Source: Photobacterium carnosum
Lineage (GTDB): Bacteria; Pseudomonadota; Gammaproteobacteria; Enterobacterales; Vibrionaceae
Length of the DNA stretch: 64,000 nt
NCBI RefSeq assembly: GCF_002849605.1
Contig: NZ_NPIB01000001.1
Span: 62,001-126,000, forward strand
Direction of reading: 5' to 3'
Shown here: positions 54,810-64,000 of the stretch, piece by piece
How the letters are laid out: the number at the start of each line of letters is the position of its first letter
Position numbering within the stretch: position 1 is the stretch's first letter
Translations under genes and position numbers: made by a program
Notes under the pieces: generated by a model
What the model saw: the letters and a program-made list of their open reading frames with translations, nothing else
What the model was told of the DNA's origin: nothing
Databases searched by the model: none

Positions 54810-55364
54810 CTACCCTCTCCAAGTACGTACAGGGCCAGTATCAATATGAACAAATTGACTATTTGGATAATAACCAACCCCACCAATATTTAAATCTAAT
54901 GCGGCCTTACGTATTTTAGCTAATGGAACTCCTTCAAGATTAAAATCGATAGCCTGAGCTTTCATATGATAGCTTTTCTTTGCAACTCCACCACGTTTAG
55001 CTAACATCTTATTGGTTTTAGATGATCGATAACCTGAAAATAACTGCGCATAACCTTCATGTCCAAGATAAGATTGGATTTGCGCAATCGCATCATACAA
55101 ACGTCGATCTATACGCGCGATTTCATTTTGACGAAAATCACGACAAAGATGATCTAAACGTCGAACTTCTTTACCCACATAGCTTTTACCATTGAAATAT
55201 TTCGTTTCTAACTCTTCACCTGTATGCAAATTGCGTAATAGCATCGTTCGAGGTGTTGTTGCTTGAAAAGAACTCGCTTGAACAATATTCGGGAGCATAC
55301 ATGCTCCAACAGCTAATCCACTTAATGTTAAAAACTTACGGCGACTAATATCTAAATTTGACAT
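54810..55364 (-). CDS. mepK: Murein endopeptidase MepK (YcbK), Tat-exported
   Basis: 184 residues. The N-terminus has the twin-arginine signal SRRKFLTLSG followed by a hydrophobic stretch (LAVGACMLP), so it is exported folded. The DUF882/peptidase M15-type domain follows, with LFSGYRSSKTN, KSYHMKAQAIDFNLEG and the last zinc-ligand region FVHIDTGPVRTWRG; the H-x-x-x-x-x-x-D and H-x-D pairs are in place. E. coli MepK cuts the 3-3 cross-links of peptidoglycan. The next gene upstream is the L,D-transpeptidase that makes them. Confidence 0.9.
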   Translation of the reverse strand: MSNLDISRRKFLTLSGLAVGACMLPNIVQASSFQATTPRTMLLRNLHTGEELETKYFNGKSYVGKEVRRLDHLCRDFRQNEIARIDRRLYDAIAQIQSYLGHEGYAQLFSGYRSSKTNKMLAKRGGVAKKSYHMKAQAIDFNLEGVPLAKIRKAALDLNIGGVGYYPNSQFVHIDTGPVRTWRG

Positions 55365-55564
55365 AATTTACACAACCAAATAAAAATGTTCTTTATTGCC
55401 AAAGCAATTCATATACCAATGTTGCAGAACATTATCTTTAGTTAATTAAGCAGTCAAATACACAAGTCACATAATATCAAATTGATAAATCTATTTTTAA
55501 ATATCATTAACTTACACTAAATTATTATTGTAAGAAGAAATTAATACCGCATTATTTGTTGTCA

Positions 55565-57223
55565 TTAGTCATATTCGTAAATATCAAAACGATAATTAAC
55601 CGCACCGTCATCATTCACCCATGCCGTTTGATAAATAATTTCCACTGGCACTTTTTTACCTTTATTTAACCTAATTGTGCGTGTTTTTTTACTATTAGAA
55701 TATGCATTAAATTGCGATTCATTTTTCCCTGAATATTGCAATAATGCTAACGCAAGTGATTTTGACTCAAGCACACGCACGCAACCTGAACTCAATGCGC
55801 GCTCATACTTATTAAATAATACTGGGTATGAAGTATCATGAAGGTAAATAGCTTGATTATTAGGAATATTAAATTTATACAAGCCTAGTGCATTTTTTTT
55901 ACCTGGCTTTTGGCGTAAACGATAAGGAAATTTATTGGGTGTTAATAAGCGATATGGAATTGAATTTATATTTATCTTTTCAGTACTGCTCCAACTACGA
56001 ATAACTTCATAATTATGACGCTTTAAATAACTTCGACTACGCTTTACCTTTGGTAAAATATCTTTTTTCATAATTGAATTAGGAACATTCCAATATGGAT
56101 TAAAGACTACTGAATTTACCATCGAATTGAAAATTGGCGTTTGACGTGAAGGTTTACCAACAATCACCTTACTTGTCATTATCCAGCGTCCATCTAACCA
56201 TAACTTCATGTAGTAACTTGGGACATTTACCACGATACCAGTATAAAGACTTGTAGACCAAAGCCGTAATCGTTGAGCATTTAACGCTAATAATCGCACT
56301 CGCTGCGTTGGATTTAATGCTAACCATTGCTGTGTTTTCGGTCCAATAATTCCATCAGGCATTAAGCCATGTCGCGATTGGAAATGTTTTATTGCCAACA
56401 CAAGACGACCGGTATATAACGATTTATGTTGTGATTGATAACGCTTGGCGTCTTGACCTGAAATATCACCTAAACGCTCAAGTACTATAAGCAAATTTGA
56501 AATATTTTTAATTGTTTGTTCCGGATTAACTTTGCCATTAAATACTAATACAGGCCAACGTAACGTCTGTTGTGAATCTAATTTATTAATTGTTGTGACT
56601 AATTGATTATATTCTGAAGTTTGAGGTTTTAAACGAAGAATAAATTGATTAAATCGGTGATTTTCATAATTTTTCAACATATCGTTAATAATAATTTGAC
56701 TAGGTTGCGGTAATTTTAATGGTGTCGTTTCACCAAATAGCCATAACTTTCCTTTACCATGCAACTGTTCAATAAAGCTAATATATATTAATAACGTATC
56801 TGTCGCGATAACATCATATTGCTGCCAATTTTTTAGCGGTTGTAATTGAATAAGTAAATGGTACCTAGCGGTAAGTTCTTTATTTGTTTTAGATAAACTA
56901 ACTATACGAAGCTGATCCATAAAATCATTAATTGCACGTTGATCTTTCCAAAATTGACTAAATCCTGTCGACACATATAATTCAACTAATATTGATGAGT
57001 ATTTCAGATTAACCCTCTTGGCATTAGCATCCTCAATCCATTGCCTTGTGCTATTGAGCATATTCCCTGATTTATCCATCGACAAAAATAAAGGTTGAGT
57101 CTTATTTAATAATACGTGTTCATTTTTATCTCCAAGCGATTGTGCATATGCAGATAATGCTTGCAAATAAAAACTAACAAATAATATTATGGCAATAAAA
57201 AAAACATGCTTAACTAATGTCAT
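55565..57223 (-). CDS. ldtD: L,D-transpeptidase LdtD (YcbB)
   Basis: 552 residues: signal peptide (about 1-28), an N-terminal scaffold, a peptidoglycan-binding domain (about 255-310, VLAIKHFQSRHGLMPDGIIG), and the YkuD catalytic domain. The active site HDTSYPVLF...SSGCVRV is present, with the catalytic cysteine at about 481. It makes 3-3 (mDAP-mDAP) cross-links in the periplasm, often induced by envelope stress. AGGGG lies before the ATG. It is 200 bases upstream of mepK on the same strand; whether they are co-transcribed is not clear. Confidence 0.93.
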   Translation of the reverse strand: MTLVKHVFFIAIILFVSFYLQALSAYAQSLGDKNEHVLLNKTQPLFLSMDKSGNMLNSTRQWIEDANAKRVNLKYSSILVELYVSTGFSQFWKDQRAINDFMDQLRIVSLSKTNKELTARYHLLIQLQPLKNWQQYDVIATDTLLIYISFIEQLHGKGKLWLFGETTPLKLPQPSQIIINDMLKNYENHRFNQFILRLKPQTSEYNQLVTTINKLDSQQTLRWPVLVFNGKVNPEQTIKNISNLLIVLERLGDISGQDAKRYQSQHKSLYTGRLVLAIKHFQSRHGLMPDGIIGPKTQQWLALNPTQRVRLLALNAQRLRLWSTSLYTGIVVNVPSYYMKLWLDGRWIMTSKVIVGKPSRQTPIFNSMVNSVVFNPYWNVPNSIMKKDILPKVKRSRSYLKRHNYEVIRSWSSTEKININSIPYRLLTPNKFPYRLRQKPGKKNALGLYKFNIPNNQAIYLHDTSYPVLFNKYERALSSGCVRVLESKSLALALLQYSGKNESQFNAYSNSKKTRTIRLNKGKKVPVEIIYQTAWVNDDGAVNYRFDIYEYD

Positions 57224-57700
57224 TAGTTACCCCTGTCCATACTTTAAGTATGAAAATAGAACTCTATTTAATAATTAAATATAGATGGGGAAAATATTCT
57301 CAAATCTTAGAAGTACAATTATCATTCAAATTTAGGATAATAATATCTTTAAATTAGATATAAATATCTAAAAAACCAGCAGTAATAAAAAACAGACAAA
57401 TCTCAGATGATGGTTAAATCTAGGTTGTTACTGATGCCAACATCTCAAATAACAATACAACAGCCCAAAAATTTCCCAAACGTATAGATCTTACATGAAA
57501 ATAATAATTAATATCATTACCTTGAGATTTCGAGCGGATTTACATTCATATAATTACATTTATCTATAAATAAATTAATTAGATACCGATAAATACCGAT
57601 GAAAACATTATAATTCTTGTATACTCTCACCATAAAAAGATCCTATATATTATAATAAATTTATAGAGTTATTGCATACAAATTTTATTGGGAGAGTTAG
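57224..57700. other. AT-rich intergenic region between ldtD and a MarR gene
   Basis: 477 bases with no credible gene. It must hold the divergent promoters of ldtD and the MarR gene. It contains a perfect palindrome TTAGATAT-AA-ATATCTAA (57354-57371), possibly a regulator site, about 130 bases before ldtD. No RNA gene seen. Confidence 0.5.
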
Positions 57701-58207
57701 ATGGATAGGCACGAAGAAGTACTTGTTGCTCTGAGACAAATTATTCGAGCAATTGATCTACATTCTAGAAAACTAAATAAGAGTGCTGGACTAACAGGTC
57801 CACAATTAGTATTAATGCGTGCAATTCGTGGATCGGGCGAAATTACTATTCGCCAACTATCTAATAACACCAATATGAGCCAAGCAACCGCAACAACAAT
57901 TCTTGACCGTTTAGAAAAACGCAATTTAGTGGTACGTAAACGTAGTGTACTTGATAAGCGCAAGGTACATGCTCACCTTACAGAAGCTGGACTTATCTTA
58001 CTTAATAAAGCTCCAATGCCACTACAAGACAGCTTTATCTCTCAATATCAAGATTTAGAAGATTGGGAACAATCACTACTGCTTTCTTCTGTACAACGTA
58101 TTTCAACCATGATGAACGCCGAACATCTAGATGCAGCGCCATTACTTGAAGTTGGTAGCATTACAAAACCAGAAAAACCAAATCAAGATAATCCTGACAA
58201 CGAATAA
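57701..58207 (+). CDS. MarR-family transcriptional regulator (CosR/EctR-like)
   Basis: 168 residues. A winged helix-turn-helix at about residues 30-100: GLTGPQLVLMRAI, ITIRQLSNNTNMSQATATTILDRLEKRNLVVRKR in outline, and the wing SVLDKRKVHAHLTEAG. The N-terminus MDRHEEVLVALRQIIRAIDLHSRKLNKSAG in outline resembles vibrio CosR, the regulator of compatible-solute genes; that link is tentative. GGAGAG precedes the ATG. No target gene adjoins it. Confidence 0.85.
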   Translation: MDRHEEVLVALRQIIRAIDLHSRKLNKSAGLTGPQLVLMRAIRGSGEITIRQLSNNTNMSQATATTILDRLEKRNLVVRKRSVLDKRKVHAHLTEAGLILLNKAPMPLQDSFISQYQDLEDWEQSLLLSSVQRISTMMNAEHLDAAPLLEVGSITKPEKPNQDNPDNE

Positions 58208-58215
58208 TATCGATA

Positions 58216-58248
58216 GAAAACCGACATTATTCGTCGGTTTTCTTTTTG
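58216..58248 (+). terminator. Intrinsic terminator of the MarR gene
   Basis: GAAAACCGAC/GTCGGTTTTC, a 10-bp stem with a 7-base loop, followed by five T residues. Confidence 0.88.
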
Positions 58249-58264
58249 CTTAATTAGGGTTAGG

Positions 58265-58594
58265 TTAACCCGCTAATACAGGATCAACCTGATACTTTAT
58301 CAACGTTGATGGTATCTGTTGTTGCGTTAACTCGTACATTGCTAAGAATAATGCTTGTTGCGTTGCCGCCTCATCATGTAACTCAACCGCGGATAAAGCA
58401 CAATTTAGAGCCCGCTTGATCGCCTCAACTTTTACCTGTATTAATATTATCTGTTCTTGTTCAGATAAGGCCAATTGAGTAATAACTTGTGCATTTAAAT
58501 CAGTATTCTGAGCATGACTCAAAACGCTTAACTGTTGGATTAACATATCTAAGGTATAAATCGTATTAAGTAACGATTGTGATGATTGTGTCAT
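58265..58594 (-). CDS. Hypothetical helical protein
   Basis: 109 residues from ATG 58594 (MTQSSQSLLNTIY), which has AAGGAT 6 bases upstream. Almost wholly helical with heptad-like leucine and isoleucine spacing; no signal peptide or membrane helix. It is divergent from the LysR gene at 58692 with 97 bases between, a layout typical of a regulator and its target. Family and function not recognised. Confidence 0.7.
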   Translation of the reverse strand: MTQSSQSLLNTIYTLDMLIQQLSVLSHAQNTDLNAQVITQLALSEQEQIILIQVKVEAIKRALNCALSAVELHDEAATQQALFLAMYELTQQQIPSTLIKYQVDPVLAG

Positions 58595-58691
58595 TGTAAT
58601 ATCCTTATTTATCAATGAAAAATAGACATTTATTTATAATAATACATATTTAATAATTAATTTGTTAACACGATCCAAGAAGAGATATAAC

Positions 58692-59537
58692 ATGCTATTG
58701 GAAGGCATTGAAACATTATTAGTGTTAGCTCAAGAAGGCACTATGAGTCGCGCAGGAAGTCGTTTATATATCAGCCAATCGGCAGTGAGCAAACGGATCG
58801 CAAAATTAGAAGCAACATTAGGAACCAAGCTGATTATTCCATCTGGCCGATTAATTAAACTCACCCCAGATGCACATGCTCTAATCAAAAATGTAGGCCC
58901 AAGTTTTAATGAAATTCGAGGGTTGATTTTTGAGCATCAGAATTTAGACGATCAAACAATTATTACGATTGATTGTTCTGAAACCTTAGTTGCAGGGTAT
59001 TTATCTGATGCTTTGGGACAGTATTTTCAGCACGATAAGTATATTTCTATCACTACTCATCACACGCCAGTGATTGTCGAAAACGTCCAATCAGGTAAGG
59101 CTACCATTGGTTTTTGTGCCGGACATTTACCTACTCAATACCGCTTTATCGCTCAACATTTAGTGGATGAACCATTTAAAGTGGTCTTTAAGCAGCCTCT
59201 CTCTGCGCTACCTAAAGCTATTATCGCTAATGATTTAAAAAATCCATCAAATATTTCACAAGCAGCGGTACTACAAAAGCAAGGGATCACGCCTTTAATG
59301 GAAATGGATTCTTACACTGCATCGGCACAATTAGCACTAGCAGGCATGATACCTGCCCTTGTACCAAACTCAATTGTAAAAACATTAGGAATCAACGAGC
59401 GCTTCTGTTTTGAATTTGAAGAACTCGCTGAACTCACTCGTCCTATTTATCTAATTTACCGTCAAAATAGTTATAAATCACCACGAGTTAAAACCATAAT
59501 TGAAACCATTGCGGATGCTGTTGCCACAGCAATTTAA
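58692..59537 (+). CDS. LysR-family transcriptional regulator
   Basis: 281 residues from ATG 58692 (MLLEGIETLLVLAQEGTMSRA); the frame is open to 58662. The winged helix is clear (residues 3-60, RLYISQSAVSKRIAKLEATLG), then an effector domain. It is divergent from the hypothetical gene at 58594 and convergent with a TSUP permease, with the last 50 bases of both genes overlapping on opposite strands. It may regulate either neighbour. Confidence 0.88.
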   Translation: MLLEGIETLLVLAQEGTMSRAGSRLYISQSAVSKRIAKLEATLGTKLIIPSGRLIKLTPDAHALIKNVGPSFNEIRGLIFEHQNLDDQTIITIDCSETLVAGYLSDALGQYFQHDKYISITTHHTPVIVENVQSGKATIGFCAGHLPTQYRFIAQHLVDEPFKVVFKQPLSALPKAIIANDLKNPSNISQAAVLQKQGITPLMEMDSYTASAQLALAGMIPALVPNSIVKTLGINERFCFEFEELAELTRPIYLIYRQNSYKSPRVKTIIETIADAVATAI

Positions 59538-60267
59538 TCGCCATTCCCATCGACATTATTACTACCATTGGTCGAATAAAGCGCTGACCTTTACTAATAA
59601 CAACGTGTGCGCCTAATCGTGCGCCCATAAAACCACCAACGGCCATTATTAACCCTACCTTCCAAACAGGTAATCCAGCCAAAATAAACAAGATTAACGC
59701 GGCAATATTAGAGGTGAAATTTAGAACTTTAGTGCGGGCGGTAGCTTCTACTAGCCCTAATTGAGCAAGAACAACAAAGCAGATGGTAAAAAATGATCCT
59801 GTTCCCGGACCAAAAAAACCATCATAAAAACCAATACTTGTACCAACCGAAAATGCAAAAGCGGCTTCTGATAATTTAGGCGTGCCTCCCCCTGTGCCAA
59901 TATTGGGGGATAATAAGAAATACAGTGAAATACAGACCAGCAATATAGGAATAAGGCTCGTTAATACGCTAGCATCAATATATTGTACTAATACAGCCCC
60001 AATTGCCGAACCTGCAAATGTGCAACCTATAGCCAATCGCATTTGTTTTAGATTAACTAATCCATTACGGACAAAATACCAAGATGCAGAAAAACTACCA
60101 AATGAGCTTTGCAATTTATTGGTTGCCAATGCTTGAGCCGGTGGGATCCCGACAGATAAAAGCGCAGGCACAGTAAGCATTCCTCCGCCACCAGCAATCG
60201 CATCAATAAACCCTGCGGCAAGTGCCACAAAAAATAAAATCACTAATACATCTATACCTAATTCCAT
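59488..60267 (-). CDS. TSUP-family membrane permease (YfcA-like)
   Basis: 259 residues with about eight hydrophobic segments in two repeats. The first repeat carries AAGFIDAIAGGGGMLTVPALL and ALATNKLQSSFGSFSA, the second SIGFYDGFFGPGTGSF and GHxxx-ARTKVLNFTSN. TSUP proteins export or import sulfite, sulfonates or other small anions; E. coli YfcA is the closest in look. The ATG at 60267 has a weak ribosome-binding site. Its last 50 bases overlap the end of the LysR gene on the other strand. Confidence 0.88.
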   Translation of the reverse strand: MELGIDVLVILFFVALAAGFIDAIAGGGGMLTVPALLSVGIPPAQALATNKLQSSFGSFSASWYFVRNGLVNLKQMRLAIGCTFAGSAIGAVLVQYIDASVLTSLIPILLVCISLYFLLSPNIGTGGGTPKLSEAAFAFSVGTSIGFYDGFFGPGTGSFFTICFVVLAQLGLVEATARTKVLNFTSNIAALILFILAGLPVWKVGLIMAVGGFMGARLGAHVVISKGQRFIRPMVVIMSMGMAIKLLWQQHPQWFQLWF

Positions 60268-60406
60268 TTACGATCACTTTATTAATCAACATACTAATAG
60301 CAGAATAATAACGGTGATTGAGTATATCGAACAGTGAAAGCTTGGATAGCAATCCATTCCAGTTTGGAATTGATTAAATCGTAATACATCCATAACTGCC
60401 TTTTAG

Positions 60407-60862
60407 CTAATGACGATTACGGCAGATCTCAGCAGGAAAAGACAATTGCACCATAATAAAGCGTTTTAGTAACTCATCATAAGGTTGATCATCAACGGCT
60501 TTTTGCATGCACATGAGCCATGCCTGTTTTTCAGCTAAACCAATATGATGATGGTGATGAGCACTAGCAAGGTTCATGCGTCCATAGCGTTCACTATAAT
60601 TATCTTTTCCGCCCAACCAACCAATTAAAAATGTCGTCAATTTTTGCTGAGCTTCAGTTAAATCATGACTGTACATGGCACGTATCGTTACCGCTTCAGG
60701 TAAGCTATCGATGTAATAATAAAAATCAGCAACCAACTGTTGTACGCCAATCTCACCACCCGCCGCCTGTAAAATGCTTTCTCCTTGTTCAAACTTGGGA
60801 ACATTACGCTTTTTTACACCTGAAAAATCATCACCTTCAGGGAACTCGACTTTATCAACCAT
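60407..60862 (-). CDS. Group II truncated haemoglobin
   Basis: 151 residues. The 2/2 globin fold is read from residues about 28-145: the B-helix FYYYIDSLPEA, the E-region, the F-helix with the proximal histidine in the run HHHHH (102-106) of ASAHHHHHIG, and the G8 tryptophan in EKQAWLMCMQ (W115). The first 25 residues are a polar tail. Such proteins bind O2 or NO. It lies 100 bases downstream of torA on the same strand, where E. coli has torD; its sequence is not that of a TorD chaperone. The five-histidine run is unusual. Confidence 0.85.
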   Translation of the reverse strand: MVDKVEFPEGDDFSGVKKRNVPKFEQGESILQAAGGEIGVQQLVADFYYYIDSLPEAVTIRAMYSHDLTEAQQKLTTFLIGWLGGKDNYSERYGRMNLASAHHHHHIGLAEKQAWLMCMQKAVDDQPYDELLKRFIMVQLSFPAEICRNRH

Positions 60863-60908
60863 TTCATTATCACTTTATAGAAATCCTTTCTTCATACTAT
60901 AAGAAATG

Positions 60909-60938
60909 AATAAAGAGCAGCCATAACCACTCTTTATT
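60909..60938. terminator. Hairpin after torA
   Basis: AATAAAGAG/CTCTTTATT, a 9-bp stem with a 12-base loop. The minus-strand tail is only moderately T-rich, so termination would be partial and the haemoglobin gene could be read through. Confidence 0.4.
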
Positions 60939-60962
60939 ATTTATTGTTGATCACATTTTTAA

Positions 60963-63443
60963 TTAACTCACATAAAGTGGTCCACTGAACGATGTCACTG
61001 GTGGAACTTTACCCGTGAATTTTTCAAAATCGACCACTACGGTATTCGCACTGGTTGCTTGAGCAAGCTCTGAGGTTGGAATATCAATGGTTAATGTATT
61101 AGGATCGCCATAAGTATCTATAGCGCCAATATCATTATTCAATGGCCCAAACCACGCCCCTTCTTCAATTCGAATCACTCCAGTTGGATAATGACTTGAA
61201 AGCACAGCGCCGGCTAACAATTGCCCACGATCATTAAACACTCTTACAATATCACCCTCTTTAATGCCTTTTTTATTCGCATCGTCAGGGTTGATATAAA
61301 CGGGTTCATGCCCTTTTACGGCATAGGTATTACGGAAGTCTTCAGAATCACACATTTGTGAATGTAAACGTTTATTAGGATGGCATGATTGGAGCCAAAA
61401 TGGGAATTTATCAGATTTAGGTCCGCCATGTGAACGCTCTTCTTTTTCAAACCACATGGGGTGGCCTTGGCAATGCTCATAGTTATAACGCGCAATTTTA
61501 CGGCTATAAATTTCAATAAATCCAGAAGGTGTACCTAAGCTATTAATTTCAGGATCTTCTCTAAAAGCAGCATGACTGACATAGGTCTGGTCTGTGGTAA
61601 ATTCGACCAATCCTTGTTGCCAAAATTGTTTAAATTCTGGCATTTCATGCTTACCGTCATTAGCTTTTCGACAATCATTATACAGTTGTTCAATCCACTG
61701 CATTTCTGTCATACCACGGGTATATTGTTTACTTTTTCCAAATCGTTCTGTTAATTCAGTGAATATCTGAAAGTCGGTTTTTGATTGATATAATGGATCA
61801 ACCAATTTGTGCATCGCTAGAATACCACTGGTTGAGTAAGTACCATATTGGTCGAGATCACTACGTTCAAATTGTGTACAAGCAGGTAAAACAATATCAG
61901 AAAAACGGCACGTTGGTGTCCATGTATAATCAATATTAACCACCGTTTGCAGCTTTCTAAATGCCTCTTTCATACGGTTACGCTGCTGATGGTGATTCCA
62001 TGGATTACAACCACTAAACACCATCATTTTAATATCCGGCAAGACCACATTAGCGCCGTTATATTGAATTTTTTTACCCGGTTCTATAATGGCATCAATC
62101 CATCGAGCAACCGGAATCGTTGAGCTATAACCTTTAAAATCAGTATTATTCCAAATAGGTTGCTGACCTTCATCAACATTACGCGGAAAACCACCGGGAC
62201 CAGCAGCAGTGCTAAAAGGTAATCCAACCCCACTATAAAAATGCGAATAAGACACCCCACCACCGGGCAAACCGATTTGACCTAACATGGATGCTAAAAC
62301 CGCCCCCATCCAATACGGTTGTTCACCATGCTGTTGACGCTGCACCGCCCAACCAAACATCAACATGGTGCGATCTTTCACTAAATTACGTGCAAATTCT
62401 CGAATAGCATCTGCTTTTACACCACAAATAGGCTCAGCCCACTCTGGCGTTTTAGCTATTTTGTCTTTACCTGTGCCTAATAAATAAGGTAAGAACTCAT
62501 TAAAGCCGAGTGTATACATTTCTAAAAATTGTTTATCGTACAAATCTTCTTTATACAATGTGTGCGCAATGGCAAGCATGAAAGGCACATCAGTTTGAGG
62601 GTTGACGTATTGATGTTCACAATTAAAATATTGTTGCGATTTTGATACCACAGGATCGACCGAGATCATGCGGATCTTGCCATCAGCCACTTTCTGTTTT
62701 AATTGCTCATAGTAAGCATAAGAACCGTGGGTTTCACATTGCCACCCTACCTGACTATTTTTAATCGGATCGTTTGACCACCATATCAATGTCTTACAAT
62801 CTTTGAGTATGGTTGACCATGTGGTTGCTTGAGCATAAACCTCTGTTGAGCCTAATACGTAAGGTAAAATAGTTTGCCCTGCGCCAGTAGAATAATCACC
62901 AACTTTCTTAATAAAGTTACCATGCATGCCCACAGCACGTTGCATGTGCGACGTACAACTTTGGAACTGTCCTGTTTCTCGCCATCCTGTTTGACCAGCA
63001 TGCAATGCCCACGGACCGTAATCTTTCTGCACCCGTTGTAACTCTTGATAAAATAAATCTAATGCTTCATCCCATGTCACCCGTACAAAGCGATTATTAC
63101 CGCGAGTTTCACCACTATATTTATTTTTCTTGAGCCAATCTAAGCGCACCATCGGATAGCGCACTCGTGAAGGACTATAAATTAAGCCTTTGATCCCGTT
63201 TAACATATCGGTAGGATTTTTATCAAATTCTAACGGTTTTATTTCAGCGACTTGGCCATTATATATTCGAGCTCGAAATGCCCCCCAATGAGAACCCGAT
63301 ACCTTCCAAATGCCCGGCGCATCGGCGGCGGGCGTATTAGTATCACTCGCGTGTGCAACTTGTAATAATAACCCTGGGCCAATCACAGAAGCAGCACTGG
63401 TTGTCGCTAACCCTTGTAAAAATTTACGCCGACTCAAAGACAT
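60963..63443 (-). CDS. torA: Periplasmic trimethylamine-N-oxide reductase TorA
   Basis: 826 residues. It starts with a twin-arginine signal ([13 protein letters not shown]) and a hydrophobic stretch, so the folded enzyme is exported by Tat. It carries the molybdopterin oxidoreductase fold: [40 protein letters not shown] near residue 155, [15 protein letters not shown] with the Mo-serine, [13 protein letters not shown] and the C-terminal dinucleotide-binding domain ([20 protein letters not shown]). TorA reduces TMAO to trimethylamine in anaerobic respiration, taking electrons from TorC. 32 bases after torC. Confidence 0.95.
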   Translation of the reverse strand: MSLSRRKFLQGLATTSAASVIGPGLLLQVAHASDTNTPAADAPGIWKVSGSHWGAFRARIYNGQVAEIKPLEFDKNPTDMLNGIKGLIYSPSRVRYPMVRLDWLKKNKYSGETRGNNRFVRVTWDEALDLFYQELQRVQKDYGPWALHAGQTGWRETGQFQSCTSHMQRAVGMHGNFIKKVGDYSTGAGQTILPYVLGSTEVYAQATTWSTILKDCKTLIWWSNDPIKNSQVGWQCETHGSYAYYEQLKQKVADGKIRMISVDPVVSKSQQYFNCEHQYVNPQTDVPFMLAIAHTLYKEDLYDKQFLEMYTLGFNEFLPYLLGTGKDKIAKTPEWAEPICGVKADAIREFARNLVKDRTMLMFGWAVQRQQHGEQPYWMGAVLASMLGQIGLPGGGVSYSHFYSGVGLPFSTAAGPGGFPRNVDEGQQPIWNNTDFKGYSSTIPVARWIDAIIEPGKKIQYNGANVVLPDIKMMVFSGCNPWNHHQQRNRMKEAFRKLQTVVNIDYTWTPTCRFSDIVLPACTQFERSDLDQYGTYSTSGILAMHKLVDPLYQSKTDFQIFTELTERFGKSKQYTRGMTEMQWIEQLYNDCRKANDGKHEMPEFKQFWQQGLVEFTTDQTYVSHAAFREDPEINSLGTPSGFIEIYSRKIARYNYEHCQGHPMWFEKEERSHGGPKSDKFPFWLQSCHPNKRLHSQMCDSEDFRNTYAVKGHEPVYINPDDANKKGIKEGDIVRVFNDRGQLLAGAVLSSHYPTGVIRIEEGAWFGPLNNDIGAIDTYGDPNTLTIDIPTSELAQATSANTVVVDFEKFTGKVPPVTSFSGPLYVS

Positions 63444-63475
63444 AGATCTTTCCTCTTTTTAAACGGGATACGCTA

Positions 63476-64000
63476 TCAATGTTTGTCTTTTGCAAAATCT
63501 GATGAATGATTTTGTAAATATTTCAAAACAATGGCTTCACTGTCGGTATCAAAATTCACAAACGCTAACATGCCATTAAACATTCCCGGCCACGTATTGG
63601 CATCAAAATGATTTTCGGCAGGTTGAGTATGGCAGACACTACAATTGGTTTTATAAGCTGATTGTGCAACTGACCAAATATCATTAACATTACTCACAAA
63701 CTTCGCTTTTTCTACCCACAGAGTCGCTGTGACTTGTTGCCATTTAAGCCCTGTTATATCATCTTCTTTTTCGGTCGTCCCTTTAACAATATTCTTGTTT
63801 TGAGCCGCTTTTTTGCTTAATGCTGCGGTTGGTATATTCATACCAAAATCTTGATTAATAACGCGACCAAACCCTTTTTCCTTACGCCAACCACTGATCT
63901 CAATTTGTAACATGTCATCTTTAACAGCGACAACTTTCACACCCGATGCTGGCTCTAATGATCCACCATCTTGGGTTTTTGCCTCATCTTCAAACATAGG
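63476..64000 (-). CDS. torC: Cytochrome c-type protein TorC, C-terminal part (cut by window edge)
   Basis: The frame is open from the stop at 63476 through the right edge; only about 174 residues are inside the window. It includes the C-terminal monohaem region of TorC: a CXXCH haem site, CSVCH (residue about 119 from the edge), in TNCSVCHTQPAENHFD, followed by WPGMFNGMLAFVNF. The missing part should hold the membrane anchor and the four-haem NapC-like domain. TorC passes electrons from the quinol pool to TorA. First visible gene of torCA. Confidence 0.88.
   Translation of the reverse strand, partial: PMFEDEAKTQDGGSLEPASGVKVVAVKDDMLQIEISGWRKEKGFGRVINQDFGMNIPTAALSKKAAQNKNIVKGTTEKEDDITGLKWQQVTATLWVEKAKFVSNVNDIWSVAQSAYKTNCSVCHTQPAENHFDANTWPGMFNGMLAFVNFDTDSEAIVLKYLQNHSSDFAKDKH

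Noticed and set aside
60407..60862. TorD chaperone downstream of torA
   Set aside because: The protein has globin features (F-helix histidines, G8 tryptophan) and no TorD motifs.

Overview
The window reads as a chromosomal segment of a low-GC member of the Vibrionaceae, most likely a Photobacterium. This rests on gene order and on protein resemblance judged by eye (NorM, HtpX, Mlc, UhpC, BioABCDF, TorA and a full lldPEFG/lut set all look gammaproteobacterial and vibrio-like). No database search was run. Most of it is ordinary core chromosome. No prophage, insertion sequence, CRISPR array or integron was seen.

Layout. 1-5.7 kb: translation block on the minus strand, thrS-infC-rpmI-rplT, then pheS cut by the left edge. 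rplT and pheS are separated by three plus-strand genes (two related two-helix membrane proteins and a GNAT acetyltransferase). 5.7-13.2 kb: yqfB, a fructosamine-kinase-like gene, a CPXCG small protein, riboflavin synthase, a four-gene overlapping envelope-glycosylation operon, and the Na+ multidrug pump norM. 13.4-16 kb: a DUF5062-like gene, four tandem tRNA-Val(GAC) genes, a hypothetical gene and apbE. 16.3-22.6 kb: an HlyD/ABC exporter operon, an APC amino-acid permease and a CNNM/CorC-type membrane protein with a leader that can fold. 22.7-28.9 kb: small accessory genes. These include a secreted chitin-binding protein broken by an in-frame TGA, two paralogous CxxC...CxxC proteins, a tRNA-Ser(TGA) followed by three tandem copies of its 3' end plus terminator, an Ap4A-phosphorylase-like HIT protein, a TPR membrane protein and htpX.

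28.9-34.1 kb: the biotin genes bioBFCD and divergent bioA around a BirA operator. 34.3-42.3 kb: a Lon-N-domain protein, the L-lactate operon lldP-lutABC, a LysR regulator and the glucose repressor mlc. 42.5-57.2 kb follows the E. coli asnS-aspC-ycbL-ycbK-ycbB order, with queE in front and inserts inside it: two tandem diguanylate cyclases between asnS and aspC, and a uhpABC phosphosugar-sensing operon between aspC and ycbL. The ycbK/ycbB pair encodes an endopeptidase and a transpeptidase acting on the same 3-3 peptidoglycan cross-links. 57.7-64 kb: a MarR regulator, a LysR gene overlapping a TSUP permease tail to tail, a group II truncated haemoglobin, and the TMAO respiration genes torA and torC (torC cut by the right edge).

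Physiology suggested: a facultative marine bacterium that respires TMAO, uses lactate and phosphosugars, probably once bound chitin, and regulates through c-di-GMP. The points most worth a second look are the thrS leader hairpin whose loop presents a Thr anticodon, the tRNA-Ser 3'-end repeat array, the nonsense-broken chitin-binding gene, the linked CxxC paralogs, and the second diguanylate cyclase whose good ribosome-binding site sits in the wrong frame next to an A8 tract.
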